From an uncultured Erysipelotrichaceae bacterium (GTDB lineage Bacteria; Bacillota_I; Bacilli_A; Erysipelotrichales; Erysipelotrichaceae): 7,702 bases of DNA. The stretch is from NCBI GenBank assembly GCA_937893225.1, contig CALBJM010000003.1:1-7702 (forward strand). Direction: 5' to 3'. The notes below the pieces were generated by a model. It was not told the origin of the DNA. It made no database searches and saw only the letters and a program-made list of their open reading frames with translations. The position numbers and the translations under genes were made by a program. Positions within the stretch are counted from its first letter, which is position 1; each line of letters starts with the position of its first letter. Shown here one piece after another: positions 1-5,570 of this stretch.

Positions 1-2
1 AA

Positions 3-2519
3 TGGGTAAAAGTCTACTTGGACATTATGAAACAGGTGCCTTGTTTAGGGATTTCTCGTTTTGTAATCGATGAAATCGTTGATTCCTTTCAGAGTTTGAT
101 CAATTGCTTAGATGGAGAGGATGTTTCGTTTGATAGTCTTCTCGATATGATGTTGAATCGCGATAAAGTGACTTTACTGCATTCTAGGATGGTTTTACAA
201 ATTGCATTGCTTTTGTTAGATGAAGTATTTGAGAAAAATCCTAGTTTATTGCAAGGTGCTTTACGTTGCAAAGATGCTATTGCAATATTAGAAAACCGAG
301 ATTTGTTTATTTCGTATTTGGCACATGCATCGAAGTTATTTGATATTGGAAAATTAAAAGATGTAGATGTTATTCATACCCAATATCGGCAATTAACAGA
401 AAAAGAATTACAACGGATTTATCAACATACACGTGTTGGTGCAAATCTTGTGGAAAAGAGTGCCTATTTATCTGCATTTAAAGATATTGTACTTGGCCAC
501 CATAAGTCATGGGATGGAACTATGGGATATCCAGTGTCTTTTGATAATACAAAGAGTGAGAATCGTTTTTTGATAGAGTTGATCCATATGAGTGATAGTA
601 TAGCTGCTGCTACAGATTTTATTGGCAGAAGTTATAGAGTTCCTAAATCATTTGCGATGTGTTTGGAAGAATTGAAGCAAGGAAAAGATACTTTGTATTG
701 TGGTGCACTTGTTGAGTTAATAGAAAATTCACCATCTCTACAAAACAAATTACAAGAATTTGTCAATCAGGGCAGAATTCATACATATTGTGAAGTATAT
801 AGCATACATATTGGAAACCATGATTCTTCTTTACCTTTAACAGATGATGGCCTATTTCAAGCATATATTGATAATTATTCTTTACAAAATCGTGAAGAAG
901 AAGCTTTGATTCGTGTGTTGCATAATAGCAGTGAAGTAAATTATCGGTTTCTGCATGCATTGATCCGCCATTCTCTTTTAACGATGCAAGTGAATCTAAG
1001 AAGTGGAAAATATCAAGTCTTTACACGTGGTCAACAACGTTTGTTTGATAGTATTTCTATAGGTATGTATGAAGATTTTCTACATGACTATTTACGATCT
1101 ATTGCTTATCCAGATGATTGGATGAAATTGCAGTATCAATTGCAATTGTCAGAAGTATTACATACGTTAGTAATGCAGCAAGGTAGTTTTTCCTGTGAGA
1201 TGCGTCTTATGCTTTCTGGAGAATATCATTGGACACAGATCCAGTTTTTTAATCTTGATGAAAGAGATAGAATACCAAACCATATGGCTATCATTTTTAC
1301 AGATACAGAAAAACGACATGCACAAAGTGAAAAGATGGAAATGGCTTTAAAGACTGCGTACCAAGCTGCAATTGAAGCAAGTAAAGCGAAGAGTGTTTTT
1401 CTAAGTCATATTTCACATGATATGCGTACGCCTATGAATGGTATATTAGGCATGCTTGAAATTGCACAGCGAAATATTGACGATAAGGATAGGGTCATAG
1501 ATTGTCTAGAAAAAATACGCTCTTCATCGGAATTTTTGAAAAAATTGATCAATGAAGTATTAGATGTTTCTAGTATAGAGAGTGGTAAATTGATTTTGAA
1601 TGAAGAAGCAACAAATATGCGAAGTTTGTTGCAAAGTGTGATAGATGCTTGCTTGCCATCTGTGTTAGATGCAAAACAAAAATTGTTTGTGAATATGGAA
1701 GTGCTTGAAGGGGTATATGCTAATGTAGATGCGGTGCGTTTGCAGCAAATTTTCGCAAATATCGTGTATAATGCAGTCAAATATACACCAGTTGGTGGTA
1801 GTATATTCATCGATGTTATAAAATTATCTGAGAATGCAAAAGAAAGTTGTTATCGATTCACGATTCGTGATACCGGTATTGGAATTTCAGAAGAATTTCA
1901 AAAACATTTGTTTGAACCGTTCGCTAGAGAAAACAATTCTATGATAAATAAAGTACAAGGAAACGGACTAGGACTTTCTATAGTAAAGCCAATTCTTTCT
2001 ATGATGTCAGGAACAATAGAAGTAGAAAGTGTTCAAGGTAAAGGGACAACATTTATCATTACATTGCCATTGCATTTAGTGAAAAAAGAACAAGAAAATG
2101 TTCAAAAAGAAATCTTTCATTTTGATGGACAGCGTGTTTTACTTGTTGAAGACAATGTGTTAAATCAAGAAATTGCTTGTGAAATGTTAAAAGAATGTGG
2201 CCTTGTGGTAGAAATAGCACAGGATGGTAAAGAAGCAGTGGAATGCGTCTTAGAAAAATCTGCAGGATATTATGCATCTGTATTAATGGATATTCAAATG
2301 CCGCGGATGAATGGATATGAAGCAACGCGTGCTATTCGTCAGTTAACTGATTCATGCAAGAGTCGTATACCAATCATTGCTTTATCAGCCAATGCATTAG
2401 ATGAGGATGTAGCAAAGGCATTAGAGAGTGGGATGAATGATCATTTGATGAAACCAATTGATATCTATCAACTCTGTGCTACTTTAAAAAAATGGTTATT
2501 GAAGAAAGAGGATCAATGA
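3..2519 (+). CDS. Hybrid sensor histidine kinase: degenerate HD-GYP, PAS-like, HisKA-HATPase, receiver (5' end open)
   Basis: The frame is open to the left edge. Neither TTG 18 nor ATG 27 has a good Shine-Dalgarno site, so the true start may lie outside the window. Counting TTG 18 as residue 1, residues about 50-235 resemble an HD-GYP domain: H55, FD at 108-109, H137, HH at 161-162, W-D-G at 165-167 and GYP at 170-172. The canonical HDIGK motif reads FDIGK, so one metal-ligand His is missing. Residues about 320-434 look PAS-like, followed by a helical linker. The kinase core has the H-box SHDMRTP with H467, an N-box with N585, and G boxes DTGIGIS and GNGLGLS. Residues 706-825 are a receiver with E711/D712, phospho-acceptor D758, S790 and K812. 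No transmembrane segment is seen, so it is probably cytosolic. The expected role is signal-driven autophosphorylation at H467 and transfer to D758. No HPt domain or separate response regulator is in the window, so the output is unknown. The stop overlaps the cupin start. The kinase call is firm; the HD-GYP activity is doubtful. Confidence 0.93.
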   Translation, partial: WVKVYLDIMKQVPCLGISRFVIDEIVDSFQSLINCLDGEDVSFDSLLDMMLNRDKVTLLHSRMVLQIALLLLDEVFEKNPSLLQGALRCKDAIAILENRDLFISYLAHASKLFDIGKLKDVDVIHTQYRQLTEKELQRIYQHTRVGANLVEKSAYLSAFKDIVLGHHKSWDGTMGYPVSFDNTKSENRFLIELIHMSDSIAAATDFIGRSYRVPKSFAMCLEELKQGKDTLYCGALVELIENSPSLQNKLQEFVNQGRIHTYCEVYSIHIGNHDSSLPLTDDGLFQAYIDNYSLQNREEEALIRVLHNSSEVNYRFLHALIRHSLLTMQVNLRSGKYQVFTRGQQRLFDSISIGMYEDFLHDYLRSIAYPDDWMKLQYQLQLSEVLHTLVMQQGSFSCEMRLMLSGEYHWTQIQFFNLDERDRIPNHMAIIFTDTEKRHAQSEKMEMALKTAYQAAIEASKAKSVFLSHISHDMRTPMNGILGMLEIAQRNIDDKDRVIDCLEKIRSSSEFLKKLINEVLDVSSIESGKLILNEEATNMRSLLQSVIDACLPSVLDAKQKLFVNMEVLEGVYANVDAVRLQQIFANIVYNAVKYTPVGGSIFIDVIKLSENAKESCYRFTIRDTGIGISEEFQKHLFEPFARENNSMINKVQGNGLGLSIVKPILSMMSGTIEVESVQGKGTTFIITLPLHLVKKEQENVQKEIFHFDGQRVLLVEDNVLNQEIACEMLKECGLVVEIAQDGKEAVECVLEKSAGYYASVLMDIQMPRMNGYEATRAIRQLTDSCKSRIPIIALSANALDEDVAKALESGMNDHLMKPIDIYQLCATLKKWLLKKEDQ

Positions 2520-2521
2520 TG
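2507..2521 (+). promoter_or_regulatory. Shine-Dalgarno and TGATG coupling junction between kinase and bicupin
   Basis: AGAGG at 2507-2511 sits inside the last codons of the kinase. The kinase stop TGA (2517-2519) shares its A with the bicupin ATG (2519-2521). This is the classic arrangement for termination-reinitiation, so the bicupin is probably made mainly by ribosomes finishing the kinase. Confidence 0.75.
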
Positions 2522-3160
2522 GAAGTATTTTCAATCGCAAAAGAACATGCGCCTATAGATGGCTTGACAATTTCAAGTCATTGTTCAATCCAAACTGAGA
2601 AGAATCATATTGTTTACTTTTCTCTTGGTGCAGGAACGGATATTTCTCAGGAAATGTATCCAAGTATGCAAATGTATATTTGTAATGGAGGAAAAGGTTC
2701 GTTCTTAATAGATGAGAAAAAAGTGATTGTTAAAGATGGTGACCTTGTTGTTGTGGCAGGGGGAAGCTTATGCGGCGCAATGAGCGAAACTGGTTTAGTG
2801 TATACGGAAGTAATACCGGGAAAGGAATGTAAAATGAATAAAATCGTAAAAGCAGGAGAAGTATTACAGTTGAAGGAACTTGTTCCTTATCAAAAAGACA
2901 GTATTGTTAATGCAGATATCGCATCAAACGATACAATGAAATTTGTTGTGATGGCATTTGATGAAAATACTGAGCTAACACCACATGCTGCACCTGGAGA
3001 TGCAATTGTATTTGCATTGGAAGGAAAAGCGACAATCGGATATGAAGGAAAAGAATATGCTATTGAAGCTGGTGAACAATTTCACTTTGCAAAAGGTGGC
3101 ATGCATGCAGTGAAAGCTAATGGAAAATTTAAAATGGCTTTATTGCTTGTATTACGATAA
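2519..3160 (+). CDS. Bicupin-domain protein coupled to the hybrid kinase
   Basis: A 213-residue soluble protein made of two cupin-like halves. The C-terminal half (about 108-213) matches the common single-domain small cupin: P-H156-A-A-P-G-D161 leading to E168-G, then G185 to G193-G194-x-H196 and a final FKMALLLV strand. It keeps H156, E168 and H196, but the second His of the usual HxH pair is Ala (A158). The N-terminal half (about 1-105) has the same GKGSFLIDEKKVIVKDGD beta-barrel pattern but no His cluster, so it probably does not bind metal. ATG 2519 is chosen because AGAGG at 2507-2511 lies 7 nt upstream; ATG 2516 is possible but gives 4 nt spacing. TGATG overlaps the kinase stop, implying translational coupling and stoichiometric expression. 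A ligand sensor, isomerase or oxygenase role are all possible; no substrate can be named. Confidence 0.88.
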   Translation: MEVFSIAKEHAPIDGLTISSHCSIQTEKNHIVYFSLGAGTDISQEMYPSMQMYICNGGKGSFLIDEKKVIVKDGDLVVVAGGSLCGAMSETGLVYTEVIPGKECKMNKIVKAGEVLQLKELVPYQKDSIVNADIASNDTMKFVVMAFDENTELTPHAAPGDAIVFALEGKATIGYEGKEYAIEAGEQFHFAKGGMHAVKANGKFKMALLLVLR

Positions 3161-3186
3161 CACGATAGAAATATCGTGTTTTTTTT
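3159..3186 (+). terminator. Rho-independent terminator of the kinase-bicupin unit
   Basis: A perfect 9-bp stem, AACACGATA (3159-3167) against TATCGTGTT (3172-3180), is closed by a GAAA tetraloop. It is followed by T residues so that 3179-3186 is eight T in a row. The stem begins inside the TAA stop of the bicupin gene. This is a textbook intrinsic terminator and separates the unit from the DUF5688 gene. Confidence 0.93.
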
Positions 3187-3228
3187 AGGAAATCTAAAAA
3201 AATATGGGAATAACTATAGTAGAAACCG

Positions 3229-3235
3229 AGAGGAG
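3229..3235 (+). promoter_or_regulatory. Ribosome binding site fixing the DUF5688 start
   Basis: The purine run AGAGGAG ends 6 nt before ATG 3242 and decides the start against the longer upstream open frame, which would begin inside the preceding terminator. Confidence 0.8.
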
Positions 3236-3241
3236 AATACT

Positions 3242-4123
3242 ATGGAAAAATTAAATCGCTTTATTGAAATTGTGAAGGATGGCATTGTGGAAGTTTTGCC
3301 AAAAGATTTTCAAGGCTGTACGTTTGAAATCAAAACAATGCAGAAGATGGATGAAGAATACACAGGCATGGTAGTGATGCGAAAAAATGCAAGAACACAC
3401 GTCATCATAAACATGGATGATTGGTATGATGCGTATCTTGAGGGAACAGAGATAGATGATATTATTGATGAAATTGCGTTGTTAGTTCAAAAAGAAGTAC
3501 CTATGCAGCCATTAGAGTGGTTACAGGATTATGAACAAGTGAAACATAGAATTTATTATCGATTGTATCCTGAAGATCGTGTGACAAGGGAATTGAAGAA
3601 TGTACCACATAGAAAGATTTGTGATCTCGTTTTGGCGTATCATATTCTTGTGCAAGATCAAAATGGTGCTTTGTCTAGTGTTTTAGTACGTCATGAAATG
3701 CTTGAAAACTATGGCATTAGTGAAGAACAATTTCAAAAAGATGCAGAAGAAAGTACTGTGCATTTATTTCCTGAAAGTGTGGAACAATATGGAAAAGATT
3801 CTGACTTTTATATCATTACAAATAAGAGAAATTTGAATGGGGCATCTGTGTTGTTTTATCCAGGGGTATTAGAAAAGATGGCACATATTTATGGTGGAAC
3901 ATTTATGTTGATTCCTTCGTCCATTCATGAATTTTTTGCAATAAGCCGAAAAAAATATATCACGTGTGAGGAATTGGATGAAATGGTAGAAAAGGGAAAT
4001 GAGGAAGTTTTAGAACAAGGTGATATATTGTTATCTACACATGGGTATGTGTATGATCCAGACCATGGAGCGTTAGAAACGACCAGAGCATATGTAGAAA
4101 GAACAGGGATGCATCAAATTTAA
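3242..4123 (+). CDS. DUF5688 family protein, function unknown
   Basis: A 293-residue protein with no signal peptide or membrane segment. I recognise the DUF5688 pattern found in gut Bacillota: an N-terminal alpha/beta part, a middle part around LVLAYHILVQDQNGALSSVLVR followed by a helix with NYGISEEQ, then YIITNK...GASVLFYP (about 190-208) and the conserved PSSIHE near residues 225-230. No catalytic motif can be named. ATG 3242 is chosen because AGGAG at 3231-3235 lies 6 nt upstream; the longer open frame beginning near 3176 runs through the terminator and has no ribosome site. A possible -10, TATAGT at 3215-3220, has no convincing -35. The gene stands alone between the bicupin terminator and the merR promoter, and its TAA lies 2 nt before the merR -35. 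Family membership is recalled by pattern, not searched. Confidence 0.85.
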   Translation: MEKLNRFIEIVKDGIVEVLPKDFQGCTFEIKTMQKMDEEYTGMVVMRKNARTHVIINMDDWYDAYLEGTEIDDIIDEIALLVQKEVPMQPLEWLQDYEQVKHRIYYRLYPEDRVTRELKNVPHRKICDLVLAYHILVQDQNGALSSVLVRHEMLENYGISEEQFQKDAEESTVHLFPESVEQYGKDSDFYIITNKRNLNGASVLFYPGVLEKMAHIYGGTFMLIPSSIHEFFAISRKKYITCEELDEMVEKGNEEVLEQGDILLSTHGYVYDPDHGALETTRAYVERTGMHQI

Positions 4124-4125
4124 TG

Positions 4126-4156
4126 TTGACTTAAAGTGAGCTTTAAGATAAAAAAT
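4126..4156 (+). promoter_or_regulatory. merR promoter with a perfect AdhR-type operator
   Basis: TTGACT (4126-4131) is a near-perfect -35. Overlapping its end is the perfect inverted repeat CTTAAAG (4130-4136), TGAG, CTTTAAG (4141-4147), which is the CTTAAAG-N4-CTTTAAG operator known for the MerR-family regulator AdhR of Bacillus subtilis. MerR promoters place the operator in a long spacer (about 19 bp). At that distance the -10 would be AAAAAT (4151-4156), which is weak, as expected for a promoter needing activation by DNA distortion. The operator lies directly upstream of a MerR gene, so autoregulation is likely. Confidence 0.85.
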
Positions 4157-4175
4157 AATCGTAGAGGTAATGAAA

Positions 4176-4574
4176 ATGGAAGAGAAAACATATACGATTT
4201 CAGAAGTATCAGAAAAGATGTGCATTCCACCATCTACGATTCGTTTCTATGATGCGGAAGGATTATTCCCTTTTTTGAAACGTGTTAATGGTAGACGTGT
4301 CTTTACAGAAGATGATCTTTCAAGTTTGCGGTTGATAGAGTGTTTAAAGAATACAGGTATGTCTATTCGTAATATTAAAGAATACTTTGATTACGCTAAA
4401 GAAGGAGATAGCACGCTTGTTCAACGTCAACAGATTATTTTACAACAAAAGCAAGTTATCTTAGATCAGATGGAAGCATTGAAGAGAAACATGGAAGTCA
4501 TTGAACACAAAGAATGGTACTATAAGACCGCAATCGAAGCTGGTACTGAAGATATTCATAAAAAGCAAAAATAA
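4176..4574 (+). CDS. MerR family transcriptional regulator, AdhR/NmlR-like
   Basis: A 132-residue protein starting MEEKTYTISEVSEK. The N-terminal MerR winged helix-turn-helix is clear: YTISEVSEKM, then STIRFYDAEGLFPF and the wing NGRRVFTEDDLSSLRLIECLK. A dimerising coiled coil rich in Gln/Ile/Leu follows (about 75-110). The Cys in IECLKNTGM (residue 56) sits in the recognition-domain helix where the AdhR/NmlR group carries its redox- or aldehyde-responsive Cys; a second Cys is at residue 16. ATG 4176 is chosen over ATG 4170 because GAGGT at 4164-4168 is 7 nt before 4176 but only 1 nt before 4170. The promoter holds the AdhR-type operator. No dehydrogenase or detoxification target is adjacent; the next gene is convergent. 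The electrophile/aldehyde signal is inferred from operator and Cys only. Confidence 0.92.
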   Translation: MEEKTYTISEVSEKMCIPPSTIRFYDAEGLFPFLKRVNGRRVFTEDDLSSLRLIECLKNTGMSIRNIKEYFDYAKEGDSTLVQRQQIILQQKQVILDQMEALKRNMEVIEHKEWYYKTAIEAGTEDIHKKQK

Positions 4575-4577
4575 AAA

Positions 4578-4595
4578 GATTGCATTTCTGCAATC
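4578..4595 (-). terminator. Terminator between convergent merR and rpiR, strongest for rpiR
   Basis: A perfect 7-bp stem, GATTGCA (4578-4584) against TGCAATC (4589-4595), with a 4-nt loop TTTC. Read on the minus strand it is followed by CTTTTTATTTTTG, a good U-tract, so it terminates rpiR; the rpiR stop codon (4596-4594) overlaps the stem base. On the plus strand the downstream sequence is only moderately T-rich, so merR termination here is weaker. Confidence 0.78.
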
Positions 4596-5418
4596 AGTCA
4601 ATTGTTTGTTTTGCGTGTTCATCATAATCTAGAACATACAAATAGGAATACATAATGTTTAGATAGTATTCCATAGATGTACGTGAAAAGAATGCTGCAA
4701 TTCTATGGCCTTTGTCTTCTTTAGCGGGTAATAGTAAAGCAATATCACATATTTTCGCTAAAGGGCTATCCCCATTTGCGGTAATACAAATCGTTGGTAC
4801 TTTTTGTAGCTTGAGTTGCTTTGCATGGTCTATAGTGCTTTCGGTAGAGCCAGAATAAGATAGTAATAAAGCGCAGTCTTCTTGGTGAAGTGTTTTTGCT
4901 AAATGTCCTTGTTCTCCATATACAGGAGTAACGATGTAATTTGTCCCTGCACGTGTCATACTTGCTTGAAAGGATAGTCCCGCAAGATATGCATCACCTA
5001 CACCAAATATGGCAACATTTTTAGCCTGTTTCATTAAGTAACAGGCTTTTTTCATGTCTGTTACAGAGAGCGTCTTTTGAGATTCTTGAATCGTTTGAAT
5101 CGTTAGTTTTTTTAGCTGCTGAGAAATTTCAGGAACACTATCGTTTTTGGTGAATGGAAAGTTTGGATCAACATATTGATATTCTAGATTTGGTTGTAAT
5201 AGTTCTTGTGAAAAACGAAATTTAAAGTCTTTAAAACCAGTTAAATTGAGTCTAGAGCATAAGCGCATAACTGCACTAGTTGATGTATATGTTTTAAGAG
5301 CTAGAGATTGAATACTCATTTGGAGAATATCGTCTTTATGTGAGAGAATATAATTTGCGATGACCTTTTCGTTTTCTGTAAAACCAACTTGTTCTTTTAA
5401 TAATGTTTGTATTTTCAT
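4594..5418 (-). CDS. RpiR/MurR family transcriptional regulator (HTH plus SIS domain)
   Basis: A 274-residue regulator. Residues 1-77 are the RpiR-type N-terminal helix-turn-helix (LLKEQVGFTENEKVIANYIL, then SIQSLALKTYTSTSAVMRLCSRL with GFKDFKFR). Residues about 125-255 are a SIS phosphosugar-binding domain, with AIFGVGDAYLAG, the YSGST loop at 188-192 and VPTICITANGDSPLAK. Such proteins bind DNA as dimers and respond to a sugar phosphate. It is divergent from a GH4 phospho-glucosidase; in B. subtilis an RpiR-type protein (GlvR) likewise controls a GH4 gene, so control of the neighbouring enzyme by beta-glucoside-6-phosphate is a reasonable inference. Repressor or activator cannot be told. 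The ATG has no Shine-Dalgarno site and lies just after an extended -10, suggesting a leaderless mRNA. There is no better start: the next Met (34) would cut the HTH domain. Confidence 0.93.
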   Translation of the reverse strand: MKIQTLLKEQVGFTENEKVIANYILSHKDDILQMSIQSLALKTYTSTSAVMRLCSRLNLTGFKDFKFRFSQELLQPNLEYQYVDPNFPFTKNDSVPEISQQLKKLTIQTIQESQKTLSVTDMKKACYLMKQAKNVAIFGVGDAYLAGLSFQASMTRAGTNYIVTPVYGEQGHLAKTLHQEDCALLLSYSGSTESTIDHAKQLKLQKVPTICITANGDSPLAKICDIALLLPAKEDKGHRIAAFFSRTSMEYYLNIMYSYLYVLDYDEHAKQTID

Positions 5419-5424
5419 GTATAT

Positions 5425-5433
5425 ATTATAACA
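5425..5433 (-). promoter_or_regulatory. Extended -10 promoter of rpiR, predicted leaderless
   Basis: On the minus strand TGTTATAAT is a perfect extended -10 (TGn plus TATAAT). Exactly 6 nt (ATATAC) separate it from the ATG, so transcription should start at or within a base of the A of the start codon. No -35 is recognisable at 15-19 bp, where one of the paired boxes lies instead, and no Shine-Dalgarno sequence exists. Confidence 0.75.
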
Positions 5434-5435
5434 AA

Positions 5436-5452
5436 TTTCGAAATAAAATACC
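5436..5452. repeat. Putative regulator box 1, in the -35/spacer zone of rpiR
   Basis: TTTCGAAATAAAATACC is 15/17 identical to 5480-5496, in the same orientation, 44 bp apart (about four helical turns). It contains the palindrome ATTTCGAAAT (5435-5444). A related core, CGGAATAA, follows at 5452-5459. It is the likely binding site of the RpiR regulator; the assignment is inferred from position. Confidence 0.55.
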
Positions 5453-5473
5453 GGAATAACTGGCGTTTATTGC

Positions 5474-5502
5474 TTGAAGTTTCGGAATAAATTACCTAAA
5501 AG
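5474..5502 (+). promoter_or_regulatory. Candidate promoter of the GH4 gene
   Basis: TTGAAG (5474-5479, 4/6 to TTGACA), 17 bp, then TAAAAG (5497-5502, 4/6 to TATAAT). The match is weak. It is supported mainly by its position: the spacer is the 17-bp box and the cre-like site falls at the predicted start point. TGTAAT at 5505-5510 or 5541-5546 could instead be the -10. Confidence 0.35.
5480..5496. repeat. Putative regulator box 2, in the spacer of the GH4 promoter
   Basis: TTTCGGAATAAATTACC is the second copy of the 17-bp box (15/17). It exactly fills the spacer between a candidate -35 and -10 of the GH4 gene. One box on each divergent promoter is the arrangement expected for joint control by one regulator. 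Confidence 0.55.
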
Positions 5503-5547
5503 ACTGTAATCTCTTACATTTATTATTTTTGATGTTAGACTGTAATC
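5501..5547 (+). repeat. 11-bp perfect direct repeat in the GH4 leader
   Basis: AGACTGTAATC occurs at 5501-5511 and again at 5537-5547, 36 bp apart. The first copy contains the left half of the cre-like site. The second starts a poorer match (TGTAATCAATCTAA, two mismatches to the fixed positions) just ahead of the ribosome site. Tandem operator sites or tandem -10-like elements are both possible. Confidence 0.6.
5505..5518 (+). promoter_or_regulatory. cre-like catabolite control site
   Basis: TGTAATCTCTTACA fits the CcpA consensus TGNAANCGNTNNCA at all fixed positions but one (T in place of the central G) and is a 5-bp inverted repeat TGTAA-N4-TTACA. It lies between the candidate promoter and the start codon of a sugar-catabolic gene, where CcpA/HPr repression is expected. 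The missing central CG keeps confidence moderate. Confidence 0.5.
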
Positions 5548-5553
5548 AATCTA

Positions 5554-5570
5554 AGAGGTGAAAGAAAATG
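5554..5570 (+). promoter_or_regulatory. Ribosome binding site and ATG of the GH4 gene
   Basis: AGAGGTG (5554-5560) lies 7 nt before ATG 5568. This is the only good ribosome site and ATG for the enzyme. In the sequence as given, this ATG opens a 7-codon frame (MTEKKRY then TAA 5589), not the enzyme frame. Confidence 0.85.

Noticed and set aside
18..29. TTG 18 or ATG 27 as the definite kinase start
   Set aside because: The frame is open to the window edge and neither has a Shine-Dalgarno site, so the start is left undetermined.
1406..1810. Minus-strand open frame inside the kinase, and similar antisense frames at 89-271, 763-960, 2059-2325, 5655-6053, 6224-6412 and 7233-7517
   Set aside because: All lie opposite strongly supported genes, lack recognisable domains and ribosome sites, and look like shadows of AT-rich coding sequence.
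2492..2518. Longer N-terminus for the bicupin
   Set aside because: It overlaps the kinase C-terminus and has no ribosome site; AGAGG positions ATG 2519.
3176..3241. Longer N-terminus for the DUF5688 protein
   Set aside because: It would start inside the bicupin terminator; ATG 3242 has a strong ribosome site.
3187..3241. Full promoter for the DUF5688 gene
   Set aside because: TATAGT at 3215-3220 is a fair -10 but no -35 or TGn extension accompanies it, so it is mentioned only within the gene entry.
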